Shown here piece by piece: positions 56,297 to 63,298 of a stretch of DNA of 64,000 nt (position 1 is its first letter; each line of letters begins with the position of its first letter). The stretch is from Stenotrophomonas maltophilia (GTDB taxonomy: Bacteria > Pseudomonadota > Gammaproteobacteria > Xanthomonadales > Xanthomonadaceae): the NCBI GenBank assembly GCA_002435595.1, contig DJBL01000124.1, forward strand, positions 33,635 to 97,634. The letters are read 5' to 3'. The position numbers were made by a program, and so were the translations under genes. A model generated the notes under the pieces. The model was not told where the DNA came from and ran no database searches. It saw nothing but the letters and a program-made list of their open reading frames with translations.

Positions 56297-56608
56297 TCAG
56301 TTCTTTTTCAAGAAGCCTCCATCCACGCCCGAGGTCGGCTCACTGAGTTCATCATTGAAGCTTTCACTGATTGCACGCAGAGCAATCCGTGCATCTACTC
56401 CATAACCCGACTCAAGCGCTTTCGAAAGGTGACGCGCAACATCTGCCAAGATCACTCCCCATGCTTTCTCCTCCGAGATCTTGGATGTTTCTTTATACAT
56501 TCCAACCTTCATCGAGCAATGGAGCTTCCTTGCAGCAATCCACACTCGAAGCATCTCAACTGAATTCTCATCTTCTAGAGCCGCTTCCGGAATAGGACGC
56601 TCATTCAT
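56297..56608 (-). CDS. DUF5076-like protein, probable orphan immunity protein
   Basis: 103 residues from ATG 56608. The sequence SVEMLRVWIAARKLHCSMKVGMYK, EEKAWGVILADVARHLSKALE and RAISESFNDELSEPTSG follows the DUF5076 pattern as I recall it. Its start is 11 bases after the stop of a toxin-tip remnant (56620), the usual toxin-immunity spacing in RHS loci. I therefore read it as an immunity protein left behind after its toxin was lost; this is inference from position. Confidence 0.65.
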   Translation of the reverse strand: MNERPIPEAALEDENSVEMLRVWIAARKLHCSMKVGMYKETSKISEEKAWGVILADVARHLSKALESGYGVDARIALRAISESFNDELSEPTSGVDGGFLKKN

Positions 56609-56619
56609 GACCTAACTCC

Positions 56620-56772
56620 TCACTGGCTTGGAGGCCTAATGTTTCGTTCTTCCCACTTGCTTGGTGACACTTCATTGCGTTTGTTGTCCAAATTATCCTT
56701 TCCGCCACGATCATTTATTGCTTGCTGTTCTTTGTTCTGACGATCAGACCGATCGCCACCATCGCTCCATTG
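56620..56772 (-). pseudogene. C-terminal remnant of an RHS toxin (tip F)
   Basis: About 50 codons ending RGGKDNLDNKRNEVSPSKWEERN... before TGA 56622-56620. The polar, charge-rich end without a start codon fits the last residues of an exported toxin. It directly precedes the DUF5076 gene. Upstream it runs into the truncated integrase in another frame. Confidence 0.45.
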
Positions 56773-56839
56773 TAGGCACGTCAATCTCAATGATCTGACG
56801 GCGTAGCAGCCATGGGAACACTGATCGGATGCGATCCGG

Positions 56840-57187
56840 CTACTGACGACCACCCTTGAGTTCGGCAACCGCCCAAGGCTCGAAATGCTCTTTGAGGAGC
56901 ACTTCGAGCGTGCAGCTTGTGGGCTTGGACTTTGCGAGCGCTGGCAATCCGGACTGAACGTATTCAGCGACTGCTTGCCGGGCTTGATCGCGGGCTTGAT
57001 CAAGTGACAGATGCTCGACCGATCCCAAGGTACGACGCTTACCGTGTGCCCAAGTCACGATCCAAGCCTTGTGCCCAGACGGCTGCACGCGAAGAATCAG
57101 GCCGCGAACCTGGGCATCCCTAAGCTCATAGGGGCGTTCCTTGGGCTCAGCTGTGAGAACGATGCGCTTGGTGAGAGTAGATGACAT
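56840..57187 (-). pseudogene. Tyrosine recombinase (integrase) N-terminal fragment
   Basis: 115 codons from ATG 57187: KRIVLTAEPKERPYELRDAQVRGLILRV, HKAWIVTWAHGKRRTLGSVEHLSLDQARDQAR is the arm-binding DUF4102 domain of P4/phage-type integrases, and TLEVLLKEHFEPWAVAEL begins the core-binding domain. The frame then stops, so the catalytic R...HxxR...Y domain is gone. A second, shorter remnant of the same gene lies at 59395-59517. It marks a former integrative element. Confidence 0.85.
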
Positions 57188-57298
57188 CGGGCGGAGGGTC
57201 CGTAAGTGGCGATAAGGCCAACTTAGGACAGGATGCGAGGCGATGTTTGGATGCGGAGCGTCCGCAGCGCTCTACTCCTCCAAATAACGAGTTTAAGC

Positions 57299-57565
57299 TC
57301 ACTCATTCATCAGACCTGTGCCTGAGTCCGGCCCGATAAAATCAATCAACGCTTCGATTTCCAGCCCACGCTCATTAGGTTCATCGTCCAATTTCAGGCC
57401 AGTATCGGAGAGCTCTCGAACAAGCGCATCAACCAACCACTCCCGATCATTGCCATCGAATAAACACTCGTCGCCCTCCAGCTTCTCAAATGACAGATCA
57501 CGGCCATTTTTGGCGCAAATCTCCACAAGCAGCATGCGCAAATGCAACGGCATCTTTCCACTCAT
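57299..57565 (-). CDS. Small acidic protein, putative immunity protein E
   Basis: 88 residues starting 1 base after the stop of the mini-RHS gene (TGAAATG), i.e. translationally coupled to it. It is acidic (FEKLEGDECLFDGNDREW, LKLDDEPNERGLEIEALIDFIG) and helical, typical of immunity proteins, but belongs to no family I know. The toxin it would have neutralised is missing from the upstream gene, of which only leader and last residues remain. Confidence 0.6.
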   Translation of the reverse strand: MSGKMPLHLRMLLVEICAKNGRDLSFEKLEGDECLFDGNDREWLVDALVRELSDTGLKLDDEPNERGLEIEALIDFIGPDSGTGLMNE

Positions 57566-57566
57566 T

Positions 57567-57860
57567 TCACTTCACCTTTGGGTCTCTCACACCATTACTA
57601 TTTCGTGGAAGCGCCCCGTAGGGCTCGTAGTCATAGCGCTTGGTCACATTGCCACCGGCGTCAGTCTCGGCCACAACCGAGCCGAGTGCGTCGGTATGGA
57701 TATAGGTAACCGTCTGCGCACTGGATGTCTGCATGAGACTCAACCCGGCCAGGAGCACACCGCACAGCCAAGCAGCAACGCCAGGCAGCTTTAGAGATCC
57801 TTCGTCCAACCACCTGCGCCGGATAGACATGGCGCCTAGAGCTCCCACGTAGCTTTGCAT
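57567..57860 (-). CDS. Mini-RHS protein 1: signal peptide joined to RHS core fragment, toxin deleted
   Basis: 97 residues from ATG 57860, with AAGGA 8 bases upstream. A basic segment and signal peptide (VAAWLCGVLLAGLSLMQTSSAQ) lead straight into the last part of an RHS barrel, TVTYIHTDALGSVVAETDA and KRYDYEPYG. The protein then ends after PRNSNGVRDPKVK, which looks like the end of a toxin tip. The remaining RHS core (GYTGH...YMDPQLG...NPYKF.DPDGR) and the toxin are absent. The same leader and ribosome site occur at 60948, so it is a recurring design rather than a chance start. Confidence 0.65.
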   Translation of the reverse strand: MQSYVGALGAMSIRRRWLDEGSLKLPGVAAWLCGVLLAGLSLMQTSSAQTVTYIHTDALGSVVAETDAGGNVTKRYDYEPYGALPRNSNGVRDPKVK

Positions 57861-58050
57861 CGTTCCAATCCTTGAAAGAGCCTTGTGGTAAGACGCGACA
57901 TTGATAGCACAGGAGCGGAACGGCTGAAACGGCACTTAGGCGTTTCAGGGCGAACGCGTCATTACTGGCCGACTCAAGCACTCGATACCAAGCGCCGGCG
58001 AAGCCGGGCCGGATCAACGACCGCGTGGGTGAGCGCGGCCAACTCAGGGT

Positions 58051-58067
58051 GCCGGCCAGCGGCCGGC
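58051..58067. repeat. GC palindrome of the SMAG-like type
   Basis: GCCGGCCAGCGGCCGGC, the same stem as at 25433 and near 61130. Here it sits between the tRNA-Thr fragment and the mini-RHS leader. Confidence 0.6.
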
Positions 58068-58091
58068 GCTAGCTTCGAGCGAGCCACAAAC

Positions 58092-58119
58092 AAAGAAAAA
58101 GCCCCGACCAAGGCCGGGT
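58092..58119 (-). terminator. tRNA-type terminator behind the tRNA-Thr fragment (copy 1)
   Basis: On the minus strand CCCGGCC-TT-GGTCGGG (one G-U pair) followed by GCTTTTTC, starting 16 bases after the CCA end. Copy 2 at about 61166-61193 keeps the stem with a weaker T run. Confidence 0.7.
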
Positions 58120-58133
58120 CTTTCTGCTGTATC

Positions 58134-58173
58134 TGGTGCCGGAAATAGGAATCGAACCTATGACTTACGCATT
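58134..58173 (-). pseudogene. 3' 40 bases of a tRNA-Thr gene (att remnant, copy 1)
   Basis: Read on the minus strand: AATGCG, variable region, the T-arm ATAGG-TTCGATT-CCTAT and acceptor TTCCGGCACCA. It is the same length and register as the 3' end of E. coli thrW (anticodon CGU), from the anticodon stem to CCA; the 5' half of the tRNA is absent. tRNA 3' ends of this size are what integrases duplicate as attachment sites, and an integrase remnant lies nearby. Confidence 0.75.
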
Positions 58174-58694
58174 CATACATCTACCCGCGCGTACTCGTCC
58201 GCAGGGAACTGCCAATTTTTTGGGGCGCCACCAGGAAACGACATCGAAAAGGCACCCGGAATGTCGACAGCTACTGCACTGAATACCTCTCCGCCATCCT
58301 TTGAACGGAACTCTATTCCCGCATCGACAAGGATGCCGTTACTTTGCCACCGAAGGATGCTGATCTGGCCTATTACAAAGCCCACCAGTTCTGAGAGGCC
58401 AACCTGATCCCCATCGCTGACGGCACTGGGTGCCAAGGCAAGATTGATCGTCCCATACTCATCCCAGCCACGAACCAGGGTGCTGGATGAAGTAATTTCG
58501 AGTGAGTATCCAGAACTGAACTCCAGACAGGCCGACCACGCAAGATCCGAGTGCTGAGCAGCAGGAATGCAGCAACGCGTTACTTCCGCCCCACGCAACA
58601 AATCAAGTTGATCGAATGAATCCAGCCCCTCAAGCTGCGCTGGAAGGTAGAGCGACCCATCAGCCAGGGAATCAATCGTAGTGAAGGGTTCCAT
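58173..58694 (-). CDS. Putative immunity protein X, copy 1
   Basis: 173 residues from ATG 58694. Its start lies 23 bases inside the end of toxin tip X. It has no signal peptide; the sequence alternates short strands and acidic loops (LQLDLLRGAEVT-like segment, SGYSLEITSSSTLVRGWDEYG, LVGFVIGQISILRWQSNGILVDAGIEF). It is almost identical to the protein at 61264 except at the C-terminus, where this copy runs six residues longer (YARVDV) into the tRNA-Thr fragment. The family is not recognised; immunity is inferred from position. Confidence 0.6.
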   Translation of the reverse strand: MEPFTTIDSLADGSLYLPAQLEGLDSFDQLDLLRGAEVTRCCIPAAQHSDLAWSACLEFSSGYSLEITSSSTLVRGWDEYGTINLALAPSAVSDGDQVGLSELVGFVIGQISILRWQSNGILVDAGIEFRSKDGGEVFSAVAVDIPGAFSMSFPGGAPKNWQFPADEYARVDV

Positions 58695-58925
58695 GTGGTT
58701 TATTTCCGTTAGCGGGAATGTCCATGCTCTTCCCACTTGAACTGTTGGTGTCGCGACCGTTCGCGTACAGGTACCGATTGAACTTCCCCAAAGGCTGCAC
58801 ATACGCCGTGACCGGATCCACTCACAGGAACACGCCCAAGTTCGGATCCATGTACCGCTGCTACATGTAGCAGCTCACGGCCGCGGTCAATGATGTATCC
58901 GGGGCCACGCACGGGCAAGTGCAGT
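58672..58925 (-). pseudogene. Degraded RHS core end plus toxin tip X
   Basis: The frame RYMDPNLGVFL, stop, VDPVTAYVQPLGKFNRYLYANG is the end of an RHS core with two stop codons (one TAG just before QRYMDP, one TGA after GVFL). It continues into a short tip, GRDTNSSSGKSMDIPANG...TLHYD, that ends at TGA 58672. No toxin domain lies between core and tip, so most of the effector has been lost. Confidence 0.65.
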
Positions 58926-59012
58926 TACACCGCATGCAGCTAAGATGCGTTCGTCCTTGCCATTTCATTATCTTCAGACATGCGCTATTCATCATTATCT
59001 GAATAAGCAGGC

Positions 59013-59345
59013 TCAGCTCCAGATAACGATGCTACCGCCGGGCCGGTTCAGCTGCATGGCTTCCGGCCCGGAGTATCCGTCATCCGTCAAGTCGACGGTG
59101 AGAAATTTATCGCCCGAAAACATCATGGTCATTTTGACGTCATCGACCAGGCAATCGACCAACTTCAATCGGAGCGACGCATGTGTCAGTGCGCCCACCC
59201 GCTCGCCGCAGGAGAGCGTGTATCCGCTATAAATATGAAGCGACCATCCATCGTCAGTTCCAACCTGAAGCTGCTCATCCTCGACGGTCAGCGTTACATA
59301 CTTGCCCTTGAGATGTTGAAAAGTGTCTGATCCGTGCTCGTTCAT
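59013..59345 (-). CDS. Putative immunity protein D
   Basis: 110 residues from ATG 59345. Beta-rich and acidic: YVTLTVEDEQLQVGTDDGWSLHIYSGYTL, RLKLVDCLVDDVKMTMMFSGDKFLTVDLTDDG and an end in SIVIWS. It starts 14 bases after the short tip ALPNSKSHFPIK that is fused to the integrase remnant. It has no signal peptide or known family. Its toxin is missing. Confidence 0.6.
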   Translation of the reverse strand: MNEHGSDTFQHLKGKYVTLTVEDEQLQVGTDDGWSLHIYSGYTLSCGERVGALTHASLRLKLVDCLVDDVKMTMMFSGDKFLTVDLTDDGYSGPEAMQLNRPGGSIVIWS

Positions 59346-59357
59346 GTGCCGTATCTC

Positions 59358-59517
59358 ACCCTACTTGATTGGAAAATGCGACTTGGAATTGGGCAGGGCC
59401 TTGTGCCCAGAGCGCCGCACGCGAAGAATCAGGCCGCGAACCCGAGCGTCTCTGAGCTCATAGGGGCGATCACGGGGTTCTGCTGTGAGAACGATGCGCG
59501 GTGAGAGCCGATGACAT
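59358..59517 (-). pseudogene. Integrase 5' remnant fused to toxin tip D
   Basis: From 59517 this repeats the start of the integrase at 57187 (RIVLTAEPRDRPYELRDARVRGLILRV...SGHKA) but a 2-base loss near the start codon puts it out of frame. After about 40 codons the homology ends and the frame continues as ALPNSKSHFPIK and a TAG, which looks like the last residues of a toxin. The upstream non-coding bases to about 59,598 also match copy 1. Confidence 0.65.
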
Positions 59518-59596
59518 CGGGCGGAGGGTCCATAAGTGGCGACAAGGCCAACTTAGGACAGGTGCGAGACGGTGTTTGGATGAGGATCGTCCTCAA

Positions 59597-60001
59597 CTAG
59601 GAATCCGCAGTCATAAGATAAGGCACAACACGCGAGAGAACTTCAACGCAGACATCGTCGGAGAAAACCGCATAATGCGCCATATTGCCCGAAGAATGAA
59701 CACCACCGCTCGAATTCTCCAACCACGTCAGCAACGATGAGCTGGTTGCACGCATCAGGTTATGCCCGGGCACCACTACTCCTGACTCCCAGTATTCCTG
59801 GAGACTTCCCTCCTGAGCAATTCGAACGGTCAACGGCGTTGCGAACATCAGAATCCACGCCTTCCTTCCCGTATTATCGAACAAATCTACAGTCAGAGAT
59901 CCGTCAATCGAATATCTAACTTCCCCCACATTCCACGAGTAATCCTCATCCATTCCGTCAGGTCGCCACTCTTCAAAATTTGCAGAAAGCTTTCCCATCA
60001 T
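59597..60001 (-). CDS. Putative immunity protein C
   Basis: 134 residues from ATG 60001, overlapping the end of toxin C as ATGA. It is acidic and beta-rich (LSANFEEWRPDGMDEDYSWNVGEVRYSIDGSLTVDLFDN, WILMFATPLTVRIAQEG, AVFSDDVCVEVLSRVVPYL). No known family. The tight overlap with the toxin frame makes an immunity role likely. Confidence 0.65.
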   Translation of the reverse strand: MMGKLSANFEEWRPDGMDEDYSWNVGEVRYSIDGSLTVDLFDNTGRKAWILMFATPLTVRIAQEGSLQEYWESGVVVPGHNLMRATSSSLLTWLENSSGGVHSSGNMAHYAVFSDDVCVEVLSRVVPYLMTADS

Positions 60002-60948
60002 GGCTTCTTCCCATATCTAAACTCATCGGTGGTTCGACCATCCGGGCGCTGAATCTCCAGCGTCGGCCGTCCATCCTTGGAGTAATTCCTATCAATCACT
60101 CGACTTCCATCCTCCAATTGCCCCACGCGAGTTCCGTTAGCCTTTGTGTCGACATCCTTGGGACCCAGCGCGTCAAAAATCCTTTGCTTTTTGATCTGAT
60201 TCGGCTCCTCTATCCCATACCCGGGTGCCTCGGGTAGTGACATTTTCAATAGTCGATTCACCTCGTAGTCCAGCTACGCTATCGGACGACTGCTTTCCCC
60301 CTCCCCCTCCCCCCTCCGTGGAGTCGGCCGGATCAGTCCCCTCACTCCCTGGGTGGAATCAATTGCATTTGAGACTAATCTCCCCCCGTACGCTATCGTC
60401 AGAATTGCAGGAAGCGCCAGAGCATCAGCCATGGTGTTCACCTCACCAGAACATCGATTGTCGTTACAAGTGACTGCACGTCCATCAGGATCTTTGAACT
60501 TGTACGGGTTCCCGTTCGCATACCGATACCGATTGAACTGACCCACCGGCTGCTCATACGCAGTTACCGGATCCACCGACAGGAACATCCCCAATTGCGG
60601 ATCCATGTACCGCTGCTGCATGTAGCTCAGCCCGGTAGCCGCATCGCTCATATGGCCGGTATACCCCGGCCCGTCTGTGACCCGACCACCCACCACGGCG
60701 CCGTAAGGCTCGTAGTCATACCGTTTGATTACGTTGCCATTGGCATCGCTCTCGGCGACAACCGAGCCCAAGGCGTCCGTATGGATGTACGTGACCGTCG
60801 TCTGTGCGACTGCGGCTGGCGACACGCCAAGGCCAACGAGCAGCACGCAGCAAAGCCAGGTGCCAAATGCCCCCAACTTGCGAATTCGATCTTCAAATAT
60901 TCTGAAGCGGGTCGACACACCGCCTGCAGTTCCCCCGAACCTGCGCAT
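59998..60948 (-). pseudogene. Mini-RHS protein 2 with toxin C, two homopolymer frameshifts
   Basis: ATG 60948 has CAGGGA 7 bases upstream (ATG 60993 is an alternative). A signal peptide (LGAFGTWLCCVLLVGLGVSPAAVAQ) joins directly to an RHS core: VTYIHTDALGSVVAESDANG, YDYEPYGAVVGG, GPGYTGHMSDAATGLSYMQQRYMDPQLGMFLSVDPV, NPYKFKDPDGR. The frame leaves the toxin in a G-rich tract (complement of 60296-60317) and stops at 60274. One base less or more restores a frame (KQSSDSVAGLRGESTIENVTTRG, WDRGAESDQKAKDF) that breaks again at five T (complement 60175-60179) and resumes as ALGPKDVDTKANGTRVGQ...RPTLEIQRPDGRTTDEFRYG to 59998. Confidence 0.7.
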
Positions 60949-61086
60949 CCTTCCAATCCCTGAAAGTGCCTTGAAGCAAGGCTGTGTATTCATAGCACAG
61001 GAATGGCCGGGTGCGGTTTCCAGATCAGGAACAGGGCGCGGCGCTAAGCGCCTGGGAAGCCGCTGGGGCGGGTCGCGCGGCTCGGA

Positions 61087-61146
61087 AATTCTGGGCTGCC
61101 AGCCATGGGCTAGCACTACCGGGTTGCCGGCCAGCGGCCGGCACCA
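61087..61146. repeat. Pair of GTAG-type palindromes
   Basis: On the minus strand GTAGTGCTAGCCCATGGC with its partner arm, and GCCGGCCGCTGGCCGGC beside it. They occupy the same place as the palindrome at 58051 in copy 1. Confidence 0.6.
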
Positions 61147-61206
61147 CCAACGGCCGTGTCGCCACAAACAAGAACCCCGACCAAGGCCGGGGCCTTCTGC
61201 CGCATC

Positions 61207-61246
61207 TGGTGCCGGAAATAGGAATCGCACCTACGACCTACGCATT
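61207..61246 (-). pseudogene. 3' 40 bases of a tRNA-Thr gene (att remnant, copy 2)
   Basis: The same 40-base tRNA-Thr 3' end as at 58134, with a few changes, one of them in the T loop (TTCG to TGCG), so it can no longer be a functional tRNA end. It is followed by the same terminator hairpin (about 61166-61193). Confidence 0.72.
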
Positions 61247-61263
61247 CATGCATCTACCCGCAC

Positions 61264-61767
61264 CTACTCGTCCGCAGGGAACTGCCAATTTTTTGGGGCG
61301 CCACTAGGAAACGACATCGAAAAGGCACCCGGAATGTCGACAGCTACTGCACTGAATACCTCTCCGCCATCCTGTGAACGGAACTCTATTCCCGCATCGA
61401 CAAGGATGCCGTTACTTTGCCACCGAAGGATCCTGATCTGGCCTATTACAAAGCCCACCAGTTCTGAGAGGCCAACCTGATCCCCATCGCTGACGGCGCT
61501 TGGTGCCAAAGCAAGATTGATCTTCCCATACTGATCCCAGCCGCGAACCAAGGTGCTGGATGAAGTAATTTCAAGTAAGTACCCAAAACTGGACTCCAGA
61601 CAGGCCGACCACGCAAGATCCGAGCGCTGAGCAACAGGAATGCAGCAACGCGTTACTTCTGCCCCTCGTAACAAATCAAGTTGATCGAAAGAATCCAGCC
61701 CCTCAAGCTGCGCTGGAAGGCAGAGCGAACCATCAGCCAGAGAATTAATCGTAGTGAAGGGTTTCAT
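61264..61767 (-). CDS. Putative immunity protein X, copy 2
   Basis: 167 residues, about 90% or more identical by eye to the protein at 58173-58694. A base change (TAC to TAG) after QFPADE ends it six residues earlier. It overlaps toxin tip X copy 2 by 23 bases at its start. The near identity of two cytosolic immunity candidates beside differing cargo points to recent duplication. Confidence 0.6.
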   Translation of the reverse strand: MKPFTTINSLADGSLCLPAQLEGLDSFDQLDLLRGAEVTRCCIPVAQRSDLAWSACLESSFGYLLEITSSSTLVRGWDQYGKINLALAPSAVSDGDQVGLSELVGFVIGQIRILRWQSNGILVDAGIEFRSQDGGEVFSAVAVDIPGAFSMSFPSGAPKNWQFPADE

Positions 61768-61830
61768 GTAGTTTATTTCCGTTAGCCGGAAGATCTATGT
61801 TCTTCCCACCTGAACTGTTGGTGTCGCGAC
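61745..61830 (-). pseudogene. Toxin tip X, copy 2
   Basis: The frame RDTNSSGGKNIDLPANGNKLHETLHYD ends at TAA 61745-61747 and matches the tip at 58672. Here no RHS core precedes it; upstream the sequence changes to a remnant of toxin A's end. Confidence 0.55.
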
Positions 61831-61909
61831 CGAACACGCCGCTCTATCCGATTCTAGCCACGGGATTGGTCAGCTAGCAGAAGCGAGTAGCGCTAATTTT
61901 TTCTAATGG

Positions 61910-62011
61910 CTAACAACCGAATTCACGCTTGCACGCCTCCATTCGGGCCTCGCTTCTCGGATTACTGGGAGAGCTTGCATCGATCCTGTTGGCTGATGCC
62001 CCTCCTTGGGA
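61910..62011 (-). pseudogene. Orphan C-terminal tip of toxin A, second copy
   Basis: The codons QGGASANRIDASSPSNPRSE and ARMEACKREFGC, ending at TAG 61910-61912, match the end of the toxin at 63299 (about 85-90% by eye), including flanking bases. Only the last ~34 codons survive. Confidence 0.65.
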
Positions 62012-62271
62012 ATGAGCCCTTCATTGAAATGCCGATGCTATGCTCAACGCGATCACCTATCTGCTCACCATTACGTCCGTTGCAACAACCAACTTTCTTA
62101 CGTCGGCTCAAGGCTCTCAAGCCCGTATGCGTCGAAACCGGCTACCGCGATTCCGACTCGAGCATGGAAAGAAAATCGCTCCATCGAGTCGGATGGCAAC
62201 CAGAGCTCGCACCGACCGATGTCATATCAAGTGCAATCGACTGAAGCATCCGCAACCTGCAAATGGACTCC
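62012..62271. other. No gene seen
   Basis: 260 bases between RHS remnants. The short frames here have no features of coding sequence. The composition is less GC-rich than the rest of the window. Confidence 0.4.
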
Positions 62272-62410
62272 CTAAGCTTGCGCTTCAGCCCGATATATAT
62301 CCCAAGTCAATTCCCATCCCAGGCTAGAAAGCGTCCCCATCTGTAAACTGGTCAGGGTGATGCCACCCTGCTCACCCGTTTCAAGGAAGCAGAATACGTC
62401 CTCGTGCTCA
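62272..62410 (-). pseudogene. Remnant of an immunity gene (B)
   Basis: The frame EDVFCFLETGEQGGITLTSLQ, MGTLSSLGWELTWDIYRAEAQA ends at 62272 and looks like the C-terminal half of a small cytosolic immunity protein. An ATG overlaps the stop of toxin B (62410) but opens another frame, so the gene is frameshifted or deleted at its start. Confidence 0.5.
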
Positions 62411-62706
62411 TTGGCCTTTCCTATCCGGCCTTGATGGATAGCGCTCTCCGGAATATTGGATATTTCCCCGCTGTGGACCAAGGTCGTCTCTCTTTCCCGC
62501 AGACTGCCAGCTTATATGCTGGGTGTCATGGTGAGGCCCAGGACTGGCATTTGGTCCATCGTATCCAATCTTCGCCCCCCCTTGAATTCCACAACTGCAC
62601 CGGTCTTCTCATCAACCTTTGAGAAGGTTACCTTGCTGGGATCATTCATCCCAACGCTCTCAAACGCATCACGTCTCGTGGAGTCGAAGCTGTCTGCAGC
62701 GAAGTG
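62408..62706 (-). pseudogene. RHS toxin B C-terminal domain, frameshifted at a G7 tract
   Basis: The frame HFAADSFDSTRRDAFESVG, SKVTFSKVDEKTGAVVEFKG runs into seven G (complement of 62575-62581). A one-base shift then gives GAKIGYDGPNASPGPHHDTQHISWQSAGKRDD, PQRGNIQYSGERYPSRPDRKGQ to TGA 62408. The His-rich HHDxQHISWQSAGKR...RGNI.Y.G..YPSRP end matches the C-terminal toxin class I recall as polymorphic toxin type 47; the name is from memory. Nothing of the RHS core is attached, so it is an orphan tip. Confidence 0.6.
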
Positions 62707-62728
62707 CTAGAATTTACACCAGTGCCAG

Positions 62729-63190
62729 ATGGATAGACGGATGAGAGATGTCCCTGCCCCCTGCTTTAGCTTGATTGAGACCTCCATTGGTAGCGACCCG
62801 GCTATCGTAGTGGTCAATTCCACATTACTGACCTTTACTGGGCATGATGCCTTTCCGTGGCACTTGAGGATTGGAGTAAATTGCAAGTTGCAAGGTGCGA
62901 ACGGCATGCCGACCAAGGAGGAGATTGAAGCCCTTGCCGGCCTGGAGGAAGCGATTGCGCCCGCGCTTGAGGTTGAACAGAACGCTATTTTTCTCGCCCG
63001 AATTACGGCTCGTGGAGAACGCGTACTCCTATATAGAGTGCATGATCCCGAAAAGGCTAATGAGGCATTGCGACTTCTGATTTCGACACCAGGCACTGTG
63101 CGCGAGTGGGAATACCAGATGGAGTACGACGTCGGCTGGATGTTGGCCAAACCGGAGCTTGACCTGTTACAACCTTCTCGCTTTAACTAG
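62729..63190 (+). CDS. DUF695-like protein
   Basis: About 153 residues from ATG 62729 (ATG 62741 is also possible; neither has a strong ribosome site). The C-terminus follows DUF695: ERVLLYRVHDPEKANEALRLL, then REWEYQMEYDVGWMLAKPELDLL. It is the only plus-strand gene in the toxin region. DUF695 proteins are small, cytosolic and often found next to polymorphic toxins, so an immunity or regulatory role is possible. Confidence 0.65.
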   Translation: MDRRMRDVPAPCFSLIETSIGSDPAIVVVNSTLLTFTGHDAFPWHLRIGVNCKLQGANGMPTKEEIEALAGLEEAIAPALEVEQNAIFLARITARGERVLLYRVHDPEKANEALRLLISTPGTVREWEYQMEYDVGWMLAKPELDLLQPSRFN

Positions 63191-63298
63191 CCGTGACCGC
63201 TCATTGGCCCCAAGGGGCAATGCATGCACTTCGCTTCAATGTTCGGGGCATCCATTGGTCAGCCAGGACACGCGATCGGCACCAATTTTTCCTAATGG

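Larger units (their letters stand above)
56840..58757 (-). repeat. Copy 1 of a tandemly duplicated RHS/att module
   Basis: Read on the minus strand: toxin tip X, immunity X, tRNA-Thr 3' end, terminator, GC palindrome, mini-RHS leader, an immunity gene (E), integrase 5' end. The same order occurs in copy 2 (59395-61830) with a different toxin/immunity segment. Matching stretches are highly similar, for example 57062-57262 with 59399-59598, and 58134-58757 with 61207-61830. Confidence 0.8.
59395..61830 (-). repeat. Copy 2 of the tandemly duplicated RHS/att module
   Basis: Tip X, immunity X, tRNA-Thr 3' end, terminator, palindromes, mini-RHS leader, then toxin C/immunity C, then integrase 5' end. 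It is longer than copy 1 because it keeps an RHS core and toxin. The conserved ends and exchanged middle show that cargo is swapped within a fixed frame. Confidence 0.8.

Noticed and set aside
56620..57003. A 127-residue minus-strand protein
   Set aside because: Most of it is a shadow of the integrase fragment; only the last ~50 codons look like a toxin tail and are listed as a remnant.
58134..58173. A functional tRNA gene
   Set aside because: Only the 3' half is present; there is no D-arm or 5' acceptor strand within reach.
62006..62327. Several short plus-strand frames
   Set aside because: They overlap each other, have no ribosome sites and no plausible protein character.
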